NCBI GenBank assembly: GCA_959607715.1 | Contig: CAUHNN010000003.1 | Span: 86,881 to 150,880 of the forward strand | Length of the DNA stretch: 64,000 nucleotides | Direction: 5' to 3' | Source of the DNA: an uncultured Eggerthella sp. | GTDB lineage: Bacteria; Actinomycetota; Coriobacteriia; Coriobacteriales; Eggerthellaceae | Shown here: piece by piece, positions 41,379 to 50,169 of the stretch | How the letters are laid out: every line of letters begins with the position of its first letter | Numbering within the stretch: position 1 is the first letter of the stretch | Position numbers and translations under genes: made by a program | Notes under the pieces: generated by a model | Database searches by the model: none | Told to the model about the DNA's origin: nothing | Seen by the model: only the letters and a program-made list of their open reading frames with translations

Positions 41379-42560
41379 TTACCGCCCATTATGAATCCAG
41401 ACGGAGTTGATAAGCCCAAGCATGACGAAATTGACGATCATGAACGACGAGCCGTAGCTCATGAACGGCAGCGGGATGCCGGTGATGGGCATGAGACCGC
41501 ACGTCATGCCGATGTTCTCCAGGATATGGAACAGCCACATGCCGACGATGCACGACACAATCAGGGTGCCGAACAGGTCGGTCGAGCCTCGCGCGATGCG
41601 CAGGGAAATCACGATAAGGGCGATATACAGCACCAGGAGGACCAATGCGCCAACGAAGCCGAACTGCTCGGCGAGAACGCAGAAGACGAAATCGGTAGGG
41701 GCCTCGGGAAGGAAGCCGAGAGCCGACTGGGTCGCCTGCAGGTAGCCCTTGCCGAACAAACCACCGCTGCCGATCGCGATCATGGCCTGCCTCAAGTTGT
41801 AGCCGTTGCCCGACGTGTCGTAGGTCGGATCGAGGAAGACCAGAAGGCGGTTCTTCTGGTAGTCGAGGATCAAAACGTCATGACCGAACGCGGCGTCGAG
41901 GATGCCGTCAAGGACGAACAGCACCACGACGATTCCGAGCAGGATGCCCACGGTCGCGGCAAGGAACCGCCAGTCGGCTCCGCCGACGATGAGGGCGAAG
42001 GCGGCGATCATGAGATACACCAATCCCGTGCCGAGATCAGGCTGCGTCATAACCGCGAGAAACGGCACAGACATGATGGCGAGCGCCTTGAGGTACTCGC
42101 GAAGATCTCCTAGACGACCACCGTAACGCGCCATCACCGAGGCAGCGAGCAGAACAACCGTCACCTTCGCGAACTCGCCCGGCTGCAACTGGACACCCAA
42201 GCGAATCCACGATTGGCCACCGTTCACCTCGACGCCGATGCCGGGGATGTGAGGAGAAAGAAGGAGCACCACGTTGACCACGAGAAAAACCATCGTGTAG
42301 CCCGACAGCGATCGATAGTCGAGCTTGGAGACGAGGGCAAAGAGAACCGCACCGAAGCAGACGCTGATCATCTGGCGCGAAAAGCTGTAATCAGCATCGG
42401 TCGCGGTCGCCGAATACTGAATGATGAGCCCATAGCACGCCAACAGGACAACGATGGCGATGAAGGGCACGTTGACATACTTGAACCTGCGCGGGCGAAG
42501 GGCCTTGGCCACCGACGGGTCCTGAGGCTTAATGGAGCTGATCTCATTCATCTGAGGCAT
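41379..42560 (-). CDS. rodA: Peptidoglycan glycosyltransferase RodA
   Basis: RodA is the SEDS-family membrane polymerase that elongates peptidoglycan with its partner PBP2. The 393-residue protein has about ten membrane segments, the conserved WIRLGVQLQPGEFAKV and TQPDLGTGLVYL regions (catalytic Asp area), and the C-terminal ITGIPLPFMSYGSSFMI. The ATG at 42560 follows GGAGGTG and overlaps the mrdA stop by 17 bases, implying coupled translation of the pair. Confidence 0.95.
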   Translation of the reverse strand: MPQMNEISSIKPQDPSVAKALRPRRFKYVNVPFIAIVVLLACYGLIIQYSATATDADYSFSRQMISVCFGAVLFALVSKLDYRSLSGYTMVFLVVNVVLLLSPHIPGIGVEVNGGQSWIRLGVQLQPGEFAKVTVVLLAASVMARYGGRLGDLREYLKALAIMSVPFLAVMTQPDLGTGLVYLMIAAFALIVGGADWRFLAATVGILLGIVVVLFVLDGILDAAFGHDVLILDYQKNRLLVFLDPTYDTSGNGYNLRQAMIAIGSGGLFGKGYLQATQSALGFLPEAPTDFVFCVLAEQFGFVGALVLLVLYIALIVISLRIARGSTDLFGTLIVSCIVGMWLFHILENIGMTCGLMPITGIPLPFMSYGSSFMIVNFVMLGLINSVWIHNGR

Positions 42561-44637
42561 TAGACGACACCTCCGTCGCGCTGATAACCGTCATCTTCTC
42601 CTTGATCGAGTCGTCAAGCGACGCGATGGCGGCGTTCATGATCTCGGCGGCCATGGGAGCGCCGACGGCTCCGCCGCTGCCGCCTTCCTCGACGCAGACG
42701 GTCAACGCGAAGCGGGGCTCCTCGTAGGGCGCATAGCAGGAGAACCAGGCCATGTCCTCCTTGCCAGCGACTTCCGCCGTACCGGTCTTGGCCGCTGCCG
42801 TGTACTTGTATTTGTTGAACTGAGCCGCCACAGCCGAATTCTCCGTCGCAACACCCCGCAAAGCATCGCGGATGACCGCAAGGTTGGCTTCCGTGACGCC
42901 GGGAGCGGGATCCTCGACCGTGTCGTAGGAAAGAACGACCTCTCCCAGCGAATTGCGCACTTCCTTAAGCAGATGGGGGCGAAGCAGCTTGCCCGTCGCC
43001 ACCGCCGCATAAGAGCGGGCGACCTGGATCGGGGTGACCAGCACGTAACCCTGGCCGATAACCATGTTGGACATATCTCCAGGAAGCCACTGAGCCTCCT
43101 CGGGGACGTCCTTGAAGTATTCCTTCTTCCACTCCGGCGTCGGGATGCGGCCTTCCGCCTCGCCGGAAAGGTCGATCTTGGTAGCGTTCGAATAGCCGAA
43201 CTCCTTCACGAAGTCCTGCATGGCCTCATCGCCGATGGAAGAACGAGCGTCGTAGAAGCTCTTGGCGATCTCGTAGAAGACGACGTCGCAGGAAACGACG
43301 ATGCCTTCCCTCAAGCCAAGGTAACCGTGGCCGGCGTGCTCCCAACACGTCTGCGGATAGGCATCGCCGAACCCGGTCCACGTACCCGTGCAGTCCCAGG
43401 TGCGCGACGTGTCGGCGAAGCCGTAGGTAAGCCCAGCGAGACCCGTGAACGCCTTGAAGCAAGATGCAGCGGGATACGTGCCGGCGATCGCGCGGTTCAT
43501 GAGCGGGTAATGCGAGTCCTCGGTCTGATAGGCATCCCACACGTCCTGGGAGATGCCCCCGATGAAATGCTCGGGCTCGTAGGTGGGATAGTTCGAAAGG
43601 GCGACGATGCCGCCGGTCTGCACATCCATGACCACGCACGAAGCGGCCTTGCCCGTTCCCCCCGTGACCCCTTCGGCCAGCACGCGGTCGGCCACATGCT
43701 GCACCCGGGCGTCGATGGTGAGGTACACGTCGTTGCCCTTCGCCGGCTCGGTTTCCCCGAGAACCTGCTGCACGACGCCGGAGGCGTCGGTGACCAGCAC
43801 TCGCTGACCGTGATCGCCGGCGAGCAGGGAATCGTAGGTCTGCTCGATGCCGCTTTTGCCGACGGCGTCGCCGGACTGGATATCGCGCCCCTCCGCCGCA
43901 TTGTTCAAGTCGTCCTCGGATGCGGTGCCGACGTAGCCGAGAGCATGAGCGGCAAGCGCCCCGTACGGATACGTGCGCGTCGTCCTTATCTGGGTGGTAA
44001 CACCGGGAAAGGCATCACGATGCTCGGAAATGTAGGCCACGTCGCGCAGCTTCACGTCGCTCGCGACGACGCGCTGGCTCTGGGCTCCCGACGAGGTGTC
44101 GAGGATACGGGCGCGCACGACGTCGTAGGGGATGCCGAGCAACGAAGAAAGGCGGAGCATGACATCACTGTCCTTGGCGACATCGGCGTCGGCGAGGACA
44201 GCCTGAACCTGACGATTGGCGACGAGCGCCGTCCCCTTCGCATCGTAGATCACGCCACGCGGCGCAGGAGTGGAAACCGTGGTGTGGAGATTGGCCTCGG
44301 ATTCTTCGCTGTAACGCGCCCCATCTATGATCTGGAGCCCGAAAAGCTTTGCGGTCAGGGCGGCGAAGACGCCGGCGACGATCACGCCGACGGCGACGAA
44401 GCGACTGCGCAGACCCTCGCTCGAGCCGCTCGGCGCGCCCCCGAACGAAGCACCCGACGCCGACGAGGAAGATGTCTTCGGCGTTTCCGCGGCGATGCCG
44501 ACCGACGTGACCGACTTCACCTTCATGCGTTGGCGCATCCTATCCGCACCGGAGCTGGAGCGGACGCGGAAGATGACGAAGGCGATCACGCCGAGAACGA
44601 TGATCGCGGCGATGGTGGTGAGGATCGCAGAAAGCAT
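42544..44637 (-). CDS. mrdA: Penicillin-binding protein 2 (elongasome transpeptidase)
   Basis: PBP2 cross-links peptidoglycan in the elongation complex. The 697-residue protein has a dimerisation domain beginning APRGVIYDAKGTALV, the SxxK nucleophile region YPAASCFKAF, the second motif VSCDVVFYEI and the KTG motif AAKTGTAEV. It has two N-terminal hydrophobic segments (about 4-24 and 81-101) separated by a basic stretch and a Ser/Gly-rich linker, one more than usual. ATG at 44637 follows AGGGG. Order mreBCD-mrdA-rodA supports the elongation role. Confidence 0.94.
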   Translation of the reverse strand: MLSAILTTIAAIIVLGVIAFVIFRVRSSSGADRMRQRMKVKSVTSVGIAAETPKTSSSSASGASFGGAPSGSSEGLRSRFVAVGVIVAGVFAALTAKLFGLQIIDGARYSEESEANLHTTVSTPAPRGVIYDAKGTALVANRQVQAVLADADVAKDSDVMLRLSSLLGIPYDVVRARILDTSSGAQSQRVVASDVKLRDVAYISEHRDAFPGVTTQIRTTRTYPYGALAAHALGYVGTASEDDLNNAAEGRDIQSGDAVGKSGIEQTYDSLLAGDHGQRVLVTDASGVVQQVLGETEPAKGNDVYLTIDARVQHVADRVLAEGVTGGTGKAASCVVMDVQTGGIVALSNYPTYEPEHFIGGISQDVWDAYQTEDSHYPLMNRAIAGTYPAASCFKAFTGLAGLTYGFADTSRTWDCTGTWTGFGDAYPQTCWEHAGHGYLGLREGIVVSCDVVFYEIAKSFYDARSSIGDEAMQDFVKEFGYSNATKIDLSGEAEGRIPTPEWKKEYFKDVPEEAQWLPGDMSNMVIGQGYVLVTPIQVARSYAAVATGKLLRPHLLKEVRNSLGEVVLSYDTVEDPAPGVTEANLAVIRDALRGVATENSAVAAQFNKYKYTAAAKTGTAEVAGKEDMAWFSCYAPYEEPRFALTVCVEEGGSGGAVGAPMAAEIMNAAIASLDDSIKEKMTVISATEVSSNASDE

Positions 44638-44649
44638 AGGCGCCGACCC

Positions 44650-45186
44650 CTAGCGGAAGCGAACGTTATCGGCAACGGTCCAGGCGTCGTTGGTGGCCTG
44701 CATGAAGGGAAGGCGACGCATGATGAAGAAAAGCACCAAGGAGATCAAGGTGTCGAAGATAGCATGCGGCAAAGCCCGATACAGGAGAAGCTCGATGAAG
44801 GACCCCTGGTACCCCAGCACCATCAACACGATCATGAAGACGACCTCGAAGACGAGCGCGCTTGCCGCTGCGGCGGCGACGGGCATGGTGGGGCTCGAGG
44901 AGTCGAGGACCTCGAAGGAGCGGGAAAGCGCGAACGAGGCGACGAGGAGGAGCAGCGAGGTCAAGCCGACGGGGGTCTGCGCGAACAGGTCGGAAAGAAG
45001 GCCGAGCACGAAAGCGTAGACGTACGTCGTGTCGGGACGGCGCATGACGGAGAGCATGAAGACGAACGGAACGATGAAGCTCGGTACGACCGAGAATATC
45101 GTCAGCATCGGTGCGAAAAGGATCTGCACCGCCACGATGACGGCAGAGAAGACAAGGGGAAGCATCCATTCACGCATACGTATCAC
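44650..45186 (-). CDS. mreD: Rod shape-determining protein MreD
   Basis: MreD is a small membrane partner of MreC. The 178-residue product has five or six hydrophobic segments, with PVGLTSLLLLVASFALSRSF typical of the family. The start is either GTG at 45186, overlapping the mreC stop (GTGA), or ATG at 45177 three codons later; the ribosome site GGGAGGAGA lies between the ideal distances for both. I list the GTG. Confidence 0.9.
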   Translation of the reverse strand: MIRMREWMLPLVFSAVIVAVQILFAPMLTIFSVVPSFIVPFVFMLSVMRRPDTTYVYAFVLGLLSDLFAQTPVGLTSLLLLVASFALSRSFEVLDSSSPTMPVAAAAASALVFEVVFMIVLMVLGYQGSFIELLLYRALPHAIFDTLISLVLFFIMRRLPFMQATNDAWTVADNVRFR

Positions 45187-46220
45187 TCTCCTCCCTGAGA
45201 AGAATCGAACGAGGAATCACCTTCCGAGCCGGAGTCGGATTTAGACGAATCCTCACTTGAATCGCTGCTCGAGGCGCTCTTGGAAGAGTCGCTCGAGGAC
45301 AGCAGCGCATCAGGGCCAACGGCCTTGACCACGGCATTGGCCGCGTTCTTGTCGTCGGAGGCAGCCGCGTCGCCGCTCATGCCAAGAACGACGAGCACCT
45401 CGTTGATGTTGGTGAACGAAGCGTTCGGCGTGATGACGATCGTGCGAGCCGCGTCGCCTTGACGCTGCTCGACCTTGGCGACCGTGCCGATAACCAGACC
45501 GCGGAAGTAGCCGCCGCCTAAGCCGGTCGTGATGACGGCCTCGCCTTCTTTGACCTCGACGTTCTCGTCGACGCCCTTGAGGTAGAGGGTGCCCTCGACC
45601 GAACCGGCGAGGATGCCTTCGGCGCGGGAGGACTGAAGCATCACGGCCACGCCGCTTTGCGCGTCGTTGAGCAAACGGACCTGCGAGGTGTAGGTGCTCG
45701 TCGAGATGACCTGCCCCACAACGCCGGTCGTCCCCATCACGGGAAGCCCCGCGGAGATGCCCGAGGCAGAACCCGCATCGATCGTGATGACACGATTGTA
45801 GGAATCGGACGAGTAACCGGTGACGTGCGCGGCGACGGAAGTGAAGCCATAGGCGTCATGAAGGCCGATGAGGGCTTCGAGGCGTGAAGCTTCCTGGCGA
45901 TACTCCTCAAGCTCGACGACCATCTGCGCAAGCTTTGCGTTGTTTTCCTGCAGTTGATTCATCGTCTGGCCGCTCGCCGTCAAATCCTCGACCGACGAGG
46001 TCGCGGAAACCGCGAGGGATCCAGCCGTCGTACCGACCGACGAAAGCGGAGAAGCCAGAGCCGATGCCGAATCCTGCAACGAATGAAGGGGACCCTCGTC
46101 CCCTTCACGTGCATAGACGATCACCAAGACGAGCGAAACCACCAACAAGATGATGAGAAGCCCGTACCCTCCCAGGTGGCCACCGAATGGTATTTTCTTG
46201 TCGTTCATCTTCAGGGCCAT
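45183..46220 (-). CDS. mreC: Rod shape-determining protein MreC
   Basis: MreC links the elongation enzymes to MreB. The 345-residue protein has one membrane segment (YGLLIILLVVSLVLVIVYA), a coiled-coil region (TMNQLQENNAKLAQMVVELE) and two beta-barrel domains with VIGTVAKVEQRQGD. The last 45 residues are a low-complexity Ser/Asp/Glu tail, longer than in most MreC, which would be disordered outside the membrane. It follows mreB by 16 bases. Confidence 0.93.
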   Translation of the reverse strand: MALKMNDKKIPFGGHLGGYGLLIILLVVSLVLVIVYAREGDEGPLHSLQDSASALASPLSSVGTTAGSLAVSATSSVEDLTASGQTMNQLQENNAKLAQMVVELEEYRQEASRLEALIGLHDAYGFTSVAAHVTGYSSDSYNRVITIDAGSASGISAGLPVMGTTGVVGQVISTSTYTSQVRLLNDAQSGVAVMLQSSRAEGILAGSVEGTLYLKGVDENVEVKEGEAVITTGLGGGYFRGLVIGTVAKVEQRQGDAARTIVITPNASFTNINEVLVVLGMSGDAAASDDKNAANAVVKAVGPDALLSSSDSSKSASSSDSSEDSSKSDSGSEGDSSFDSSQGGE

Positions 46221-46236
46221 GGTAGAGGGTGATCTC

Positions 46237-47292
46237 CTATTTCGATCGCATGAGTATCTGCTTGAGGGCCGTCGGCGTCTCGAGGACCCGCAGACAGCCG
46301 GTAACCACGTTGGTCAAAGCCGTTTCGCTTGTCCATACGGGGATCTCCAACTGCTGCGACAGATAACGGTCGAGACCTGACAGCAAGCCACCGCCGCCCG
46401 TGAGCAGGATGCCGTTCGAGATGATGTCGGACGCCAAGTCGGGATTCGTCTTCTTGAACGTCTCCTTGATGTGGACGACCATTTCATCGATCGGCGCCTG
46501 AAGAGCATCGCGAACGTCCTCGGACTGAATCGTGACCTCTTTGGGCTGCTCGGTGAGCACGTCCTGACCCGAGATGATCATGTCGCGTTCCCGACCATCT
46601 TCGAAGGGCAGAATGGATCCAATCTTAATCTTGATGACCTCGGCTGTGCGCTCGCCGATCTTTATTCCAAGAAGATCACGCAAATGCATGGCGATCGCCT
46701 CGTCGAGACGGTTGCCGGCAAGGCGCAAGGAGGACGACGTGACGATGCCGCCGAGGGAGATGACCGCGACCTCGGTCGTGCCGCCGCCGATGTCGACGAC
46801 CATCGAGCCGGTCGGCTCGGTAACCGGGAGATCGGCGCCCATGGCTGCGGCCATGGGCTCCTCGATCAGATAGGCCTGGCGGGCGCCGGCCTGGATAGTG
46901 GCCTCGAAGACGGCGCGCTTCTCGACCGACGTGGCGCCGCAGGGAATGCAGACGACGATGCGCGGCTTCGGCTGCCAGGGATAGCGGCGAGGAGCCGCCT
47001 TGTTGATGAAGGCGGAAAGCATGGCCTCGGTAACGTCGTAGTCGGCGATCACGCCGTCGTGGAGCGGGTGCTCGGCCGAAAAGGTATCGGGCGTGTGGTT
47101 GATCATGTTCTTAGCTTCATGACCAACCGCGAGAACGCGATGGGTGCTGCGCTCGATGGCGACGACGGAAGGCTCGTTGATAACGATACCCTGCCCCGTG
47201 ATGGCAACGAGCGTATTCGCCGTTCCAAGGTCGATGGCCATGTCGTACGACGAAGACGAGCCCATGTTCTGTAGAAAATCAAGGAAAGCCAT
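46237..47292 (-). CDS. mreB: Rod shape-determining protein MreB
   Basis: MreB is the bacterial actin that guides cell-wall elongation. The 351-residue protein has AIDLGTANTLVAITGQGIV (phosphate 1), VDIGGGTTEVAVISLG (phosphate 2), LTGGGGLLSGL (adenosine) and the hydrophobic C-terminus. Length and sequence are standard. It opens the mreBCD-mrdA-rodA operon; the 180 bases upstream contain its AT-rich promoter (ATAATATCATAC on the plus strand) and the ndk terminator. Confidence 0.97.
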   Translation of the reverse strand: MAFLDFLQNMGSSSSYDMAIDLGTANTLVAITGQGIVINEPSVVAIERSTHRVLAVGHEAKNMINHTPDTFSAEHPLHDGVIADYDVTEAMLSAFINKAAPRRYPWQPKPRIVVCIPCGATSVEKRAVFEATIQAGARQAYLIEEPMAAAMGADLPVTEPTGSMVVDIGGGTTEVAVISLGGIVTSSSLRLAGNRLDEAIAMHLRDLLGIKIGERTAEVIKIKIGSILPFEDGRERDMIISGQDVLTEQPKEVTIQSEDVRDALQAPIDEMVVHIKETFKKTNPDLASDIISNGILLTGGGGLLSGLDRYLSQQLEIPVWTSETALTNVVTGCLRVLETPTALKQILMRSK

Positions 47293-47415
47293 TGAGCGTC
47301 CTTACGTGTTTCGGTGCAATCGCAAACACAAATAATATCATACGCCCTATTTTAGGCGCCGAAATACACAATGCGATGACCCCATGAGGAAAATGAAGGC
47401 GAGTTCATCCGCGAA

Positions 47416-47447
47416 AAAGGCCCGGAACATCGCATTTCCGGGCCTTT
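47416..47447. terminator. Terminator of ndk
   Basis: Perfect 12-bp stem AAAGGCCCGGAA/TTCCGGGCCTTT with an 8-base loop; on the minus strand followed by TTCGC. Confidence 0.85.
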
Positions 47448-47472
47448 CGTTTACCGACGTTGAAAGAGCGTC

Positions 47473-47877
47473 CTACGCGAAGAAGATGCCGATTTCGCGC
47501 TCAGCGGAAGCGACGGAGTCGGAGCCGTGAATAACGTTCTCGTCCATGATCAGGCCGAAATCACCGCGGATGGTGCCAGGGGCAGCCTCGGCGGGGTTGG
47601 TTGCGCCCATGAGGGAACGGCACTTGAGGACGGCGCCCTCGCCGGAGACGACCATCTTGACGACGGGGCCGGACGTGATGTAGGAGATCAGGCCATCGTA
47701 GAAGGGCTTGCCCTCGTGCTCGGCGTAATTGGCGGCAGCCTGCTCGGGCGTGACCATGCCCATCTCCATGCGCTCGATCTTGAGGCCGGCGCGCTCGAAG
47801 CGGTTGACGATCTCGCCGATGTGGCCGTTGCGAACGCCGTCGGGCTTGATCATGCTGTACGTCTTTTCCATTGCCAT
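47473..47877 (-). CDS. ndk: Nucleoside diphosphate kinase
   Basis: Ndk balances nucleoside triphosphates. The 134-residue protein has TYSMIKPDGVRNG at the N-terminus, RSLMGATNPAEAAPGTIRGDF and the phosphohistidine site NVIHGSDS (H117). Normal length. ATG at 47877 is preceded by AAAGGAAC; ATG two codons later is an alternative. Single-gene transcript with its own terminator. Confidence 0.96.
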   Translation of the reverse strand: MAMEKTYSMIKPDGVRNGHIGEIVNRFERAGLKIERMEMGMVTPEQAAANYAEHEGKPFYDGLISYITSGPVVKMVVSGEGAVLKCRSLMGATNPAEAAPGTIRGDFGLIMDENVIHGSDSVASAEREIGIFFA

Positions 47878-47954
47878 GCTTTTCGTTCCTTTCGAATGAT
47901 TGATGCAGGGACTTTATCCATCAGGCACGCGCTCGGCAGCCCGATATCACTTAT

Positions 47955-49322
47955 TTATTGCTGGGATTGGCTCGCGTACGAGAAGGTCACGTTGGAAACC
48001 TTCCAACCGATGCCGTCGCGGCTCAAGGATACCTGGTAGGGGATCTCCCCTCCTTGAGAGGTCGTTGCCGTAACGTAGACCTCCGCTGTGCTCAAGTCGC
48101 TCGTCTGACCGTTCACGGTGATTGTCGAACCGGCCACGACGGTATCGGCGATGCGCGCCTTCGTGGCGTCGTCGATGCCATTGACGTAGACGTCGGCGTT
48201 TTCGGGATCGGAGAACAAGGACGAGACCTGGTCTTGGGCCGAAGGGTAGCCATAACCCTGGGTATAGGCGAACGCGCCGGCGCCGGCGGCGATGATGACG
48301 AGGATCAAGACGACGAGGAAGATCTTGAGCCCGCGATGACCGTGCTTCTTCTTGACCGCCTTATCCCATTCCTGGAAATCCATCTCATTCGAGGCGAAGA
48401 ACTCGCTGTTGGCCTGCTCGGCTGCAGCGATCTCCCTCATGATGGACGTCTCGGACATCTGAGTCGTGCCCATCTCCGAAGGGGAAAGGGGCTGAGAGGA
48501 CTCGATCGGCACACCGTCGCCGGGAACATCGAGGCCGGATAGATCGTTGGTGTGCTGCTCGACCGGAGCGGCTGCTGCGCTCACCGGCTCGATTTCGTCG
48601 GAAGCGCCGGCGGCGATGGCCGCGACGGCACGCTGGTAGTCGACGTTTGCCGCATCGTTGAACACGTAGCTTTTGTCGGCAAGCGCAGATTCGAAGGCAC
48701 GGACGGCCTTGTTCATCTTGCCCGCCGCAACGTACGCCTGGCCCATGTTGGCGAAGATCTTGTTGCGCGTCGACGCCGGCATATCGAACTGCAGGGCGCT
48801 TTCGTAGGAAGCGATAGCGTCCATCGGGCGATCGAGGGCCATGAAGCATACGCCGAGGTTCAGAAGAGCTTTGGTGGGATCGGGGTTCGCCTCGTCAAGG
48901 GCGGCGGAGCGGAACGCCGCGCCCGCTTCGGCGGATTTGCCCAACTTAAGCAAGGAATTGCCCAGCGCAACGTACGCCTTGTACGGAGTCGAGTAACGAG
49001 AATCCTCGACCGCAGCCTTGAAGTTGTCGGATGCATCCTCGAAATCGCCTTGCGAGGCGTATACCATGCCGAGGTTGTAGCTCACCGAACCCATGGCGTC
49101 GTACGACTCGTCGACCTTCGCCTGGGAATAGGCATGGATCGCCTCGTTGGGGTCGTTGAGCTTAACGAGGCAATTGCCGATCTGGTGGTACAGAAGACCG
49201 ATCTCTCCCGGAGCCTTCTCGACGGAGGTGTCCTGCAGGCATTCGGTGAACTTGGTCAGCGCCGCAGTGTAGTCCTTGGCGACGTAGGCACCTCGAGCCT
49301 GCTGGAAAATCTCGTTGTTCAT
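47955..49322 (-). CDS. TPR-repeat protein with one membrane segment
   Basis: The 455-residue protein has about six TPR units (residues 1-215: AYVAKDYTAALTKFTECLQ, GNCLVKLNDPNEAIHAYSQA, YNLGMVYASQGDFEDASDNF, LGNSLLKLGKSAEAGAAFRS and others), a linker, one hydrophobic helix (KIFLVVLILVIIAAGAGAFAY, about 330-350) and an exported C-terminal domain of about 100 residues. TPRs would be cytoplasmic. Function unknown; a scaffold linking inside proteins to an outside domain is plausible. ATG at 49322 gives MNNEIFQQARG; further upstream codons are not protein-like. Confidence 0.8.
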   Translation of the reverse strand: MNNEIFQQARGAYVAKDYTAALTKFTECLQDTSVEKAPGEIGLLYHQIGNCLVKLNDPNEAIHAYSQAKVDESYDAMGSVSYNLGMVYASQGDFEDASDNFKAAVEDSRYSTPYKAYVALGNSLLKLGKSAEAGAAFRSAALDEANPDPTKALLNLGVCFMALDRPMDAIASYESALQFDMPASTRNKIFANMGQAYVAAGKMNKAVRAFESALADKSYVFNDAANVDYQRAVAAIAAGASDEIEPVSAAAAPVEQHTNDLSGLDVPGDGVPIESSQPLSPSEMGTTQMSETSIMREIAAAEQANSEFFASNEMDFQEWDKAVKKKHGHRGLKIFLVVLILVIIAAGAGAFAYTQGYGYPSAQDQVSSLFSDPENADVYVNGIDDATKARIADTVVAGSTITVNGQTSDLSTAEVYVTATTSQGGEIPYQVSLSRDGIGWKVSNVTFSYASQSQQ

Positions 49323-49451
49323 AAAGGTCAGATTCCTCTCTTCCGATCCAGGCGTTGCGCGACGCGTGCGCGAATCCGTGAGCGGGAAGCGCATCGCGCA
49401 CGCCCGATCCCCCACTGAAGCGCCGAGGATCCTCGACGCGCGCGGGCAAGG

Positions 49452-49982
49452 CTAGTTGGCGTTTTCGATGACGATGGTCTCGATAACGTCGCCAACGCGA
49501 AGCTGACCGACCACATCAAGGCCTTCGACCGTCTGGCCGAACACGGTGTATCCGCTATCGAGGAAAGGCTGGGCGCCCAAGCAGAGGTAGAACTGGGAGC
49601 CGGCGGAGTTGGGATTCTGCGAGCGGGCCATGGCAAGCGTGCCGTCGAGGTGCTTGTTGTTGGGGTTGGTGGTGTACTCCTCATGGATGGAGTATCCCGG
49701 GCCGCCCGTACCCAAACCGGCGAAGGGATTGCCTTCCGCGGCCTTTACCTGCTCGGAGTCGAGGTCGCGGGTATTGGGGCAACCGCCCTGAATGACGAAG
49801 TTCGGAACGTAACGATGGAACTTCAGGTTGTCGTAGAAGCCCTTCTGGGCGAGCTCGACGAAATTGCCGACGTGGATAGGCGCGTCGTTGCCCGCGAGCT
49901 CGACGCGGATATCGCCCTTCGAGGTCTTGATGATGGCGACTTCGTTGCCGTTGGGCTTGTATTCAGGCGTGTACAAAGCCAT
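49452..49982 (-). CDS. Cyclophilin-type peptidyl-prolyl isomerase
   Basis: The 176-residue protein is a cyclophilin: VAIIKTSKGDIRVELAGNDA, FYDNLKFHRYVPNFVIQGG (with the catalytic Arg-equivalent region FHR), LAMARSQNPNSAGSQFYL and YTVFGQTVEGLDVV. No signal peptide, so cytoplasmic. ATG at 49982 follows GGGGAAA; the tRNA-Arg gene lies 38 bases upstream on the same strand and probably shares its promoter. Confidence 0.93.
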   Translation of the reverse strand: MALYTPEYKPNGNEVAIIKTSKGDIRVELAGNDAPIHVGNFVELAQKGFYDNLKFHRYVPNFVIQGGCPNTRDLDSEQVKAAEGNPFAGLGTGGPGYSIHEEYTTNPNNKHLDGTLAMARSQNPNSAGSQFYLCLGAQPFLDSGYTVFGQTVEGLDVVGQLRVGDVIETIVIENAN

Positions 49983-50020
49983 GGTTTCCCCTATCTGCTT
50001 CGCAGTATGATTCAAAAAAA

Positions 50021-50096
50021 TGGCGCCCCCTGCAGGATTCGAACCTGCGGCTTTCTGCTCCGGAGGCAGACGCTCTATCCCCTGAGCTAAGAGGGC
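50021..50096 (-). tRNA. tRNA-Arg (CCG)
   Basis: Cloverleaf on the minus strand: acceptor GCCCTCT/AGGGGGC, D arm GCTC/GAGC, anticodon stem TCTGC/GCAGA with loop CTCCGGA giving CCG, T arm GCAGG-TTCGAAT-CCTGC, discriminator G and encoded CCA. A -10 TATAAT lies just upstream (about 50115-50120). There is no terminator before the cyclophilin gene. Confidence 0.96.
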
Positions 50097-50169
50097 CCAT
50101 GTGAGGCATTATTATACGTTATTATTGGTCGCGTTTGCATTTCCGCACGAAAACCAAAGGATGGTCGCA

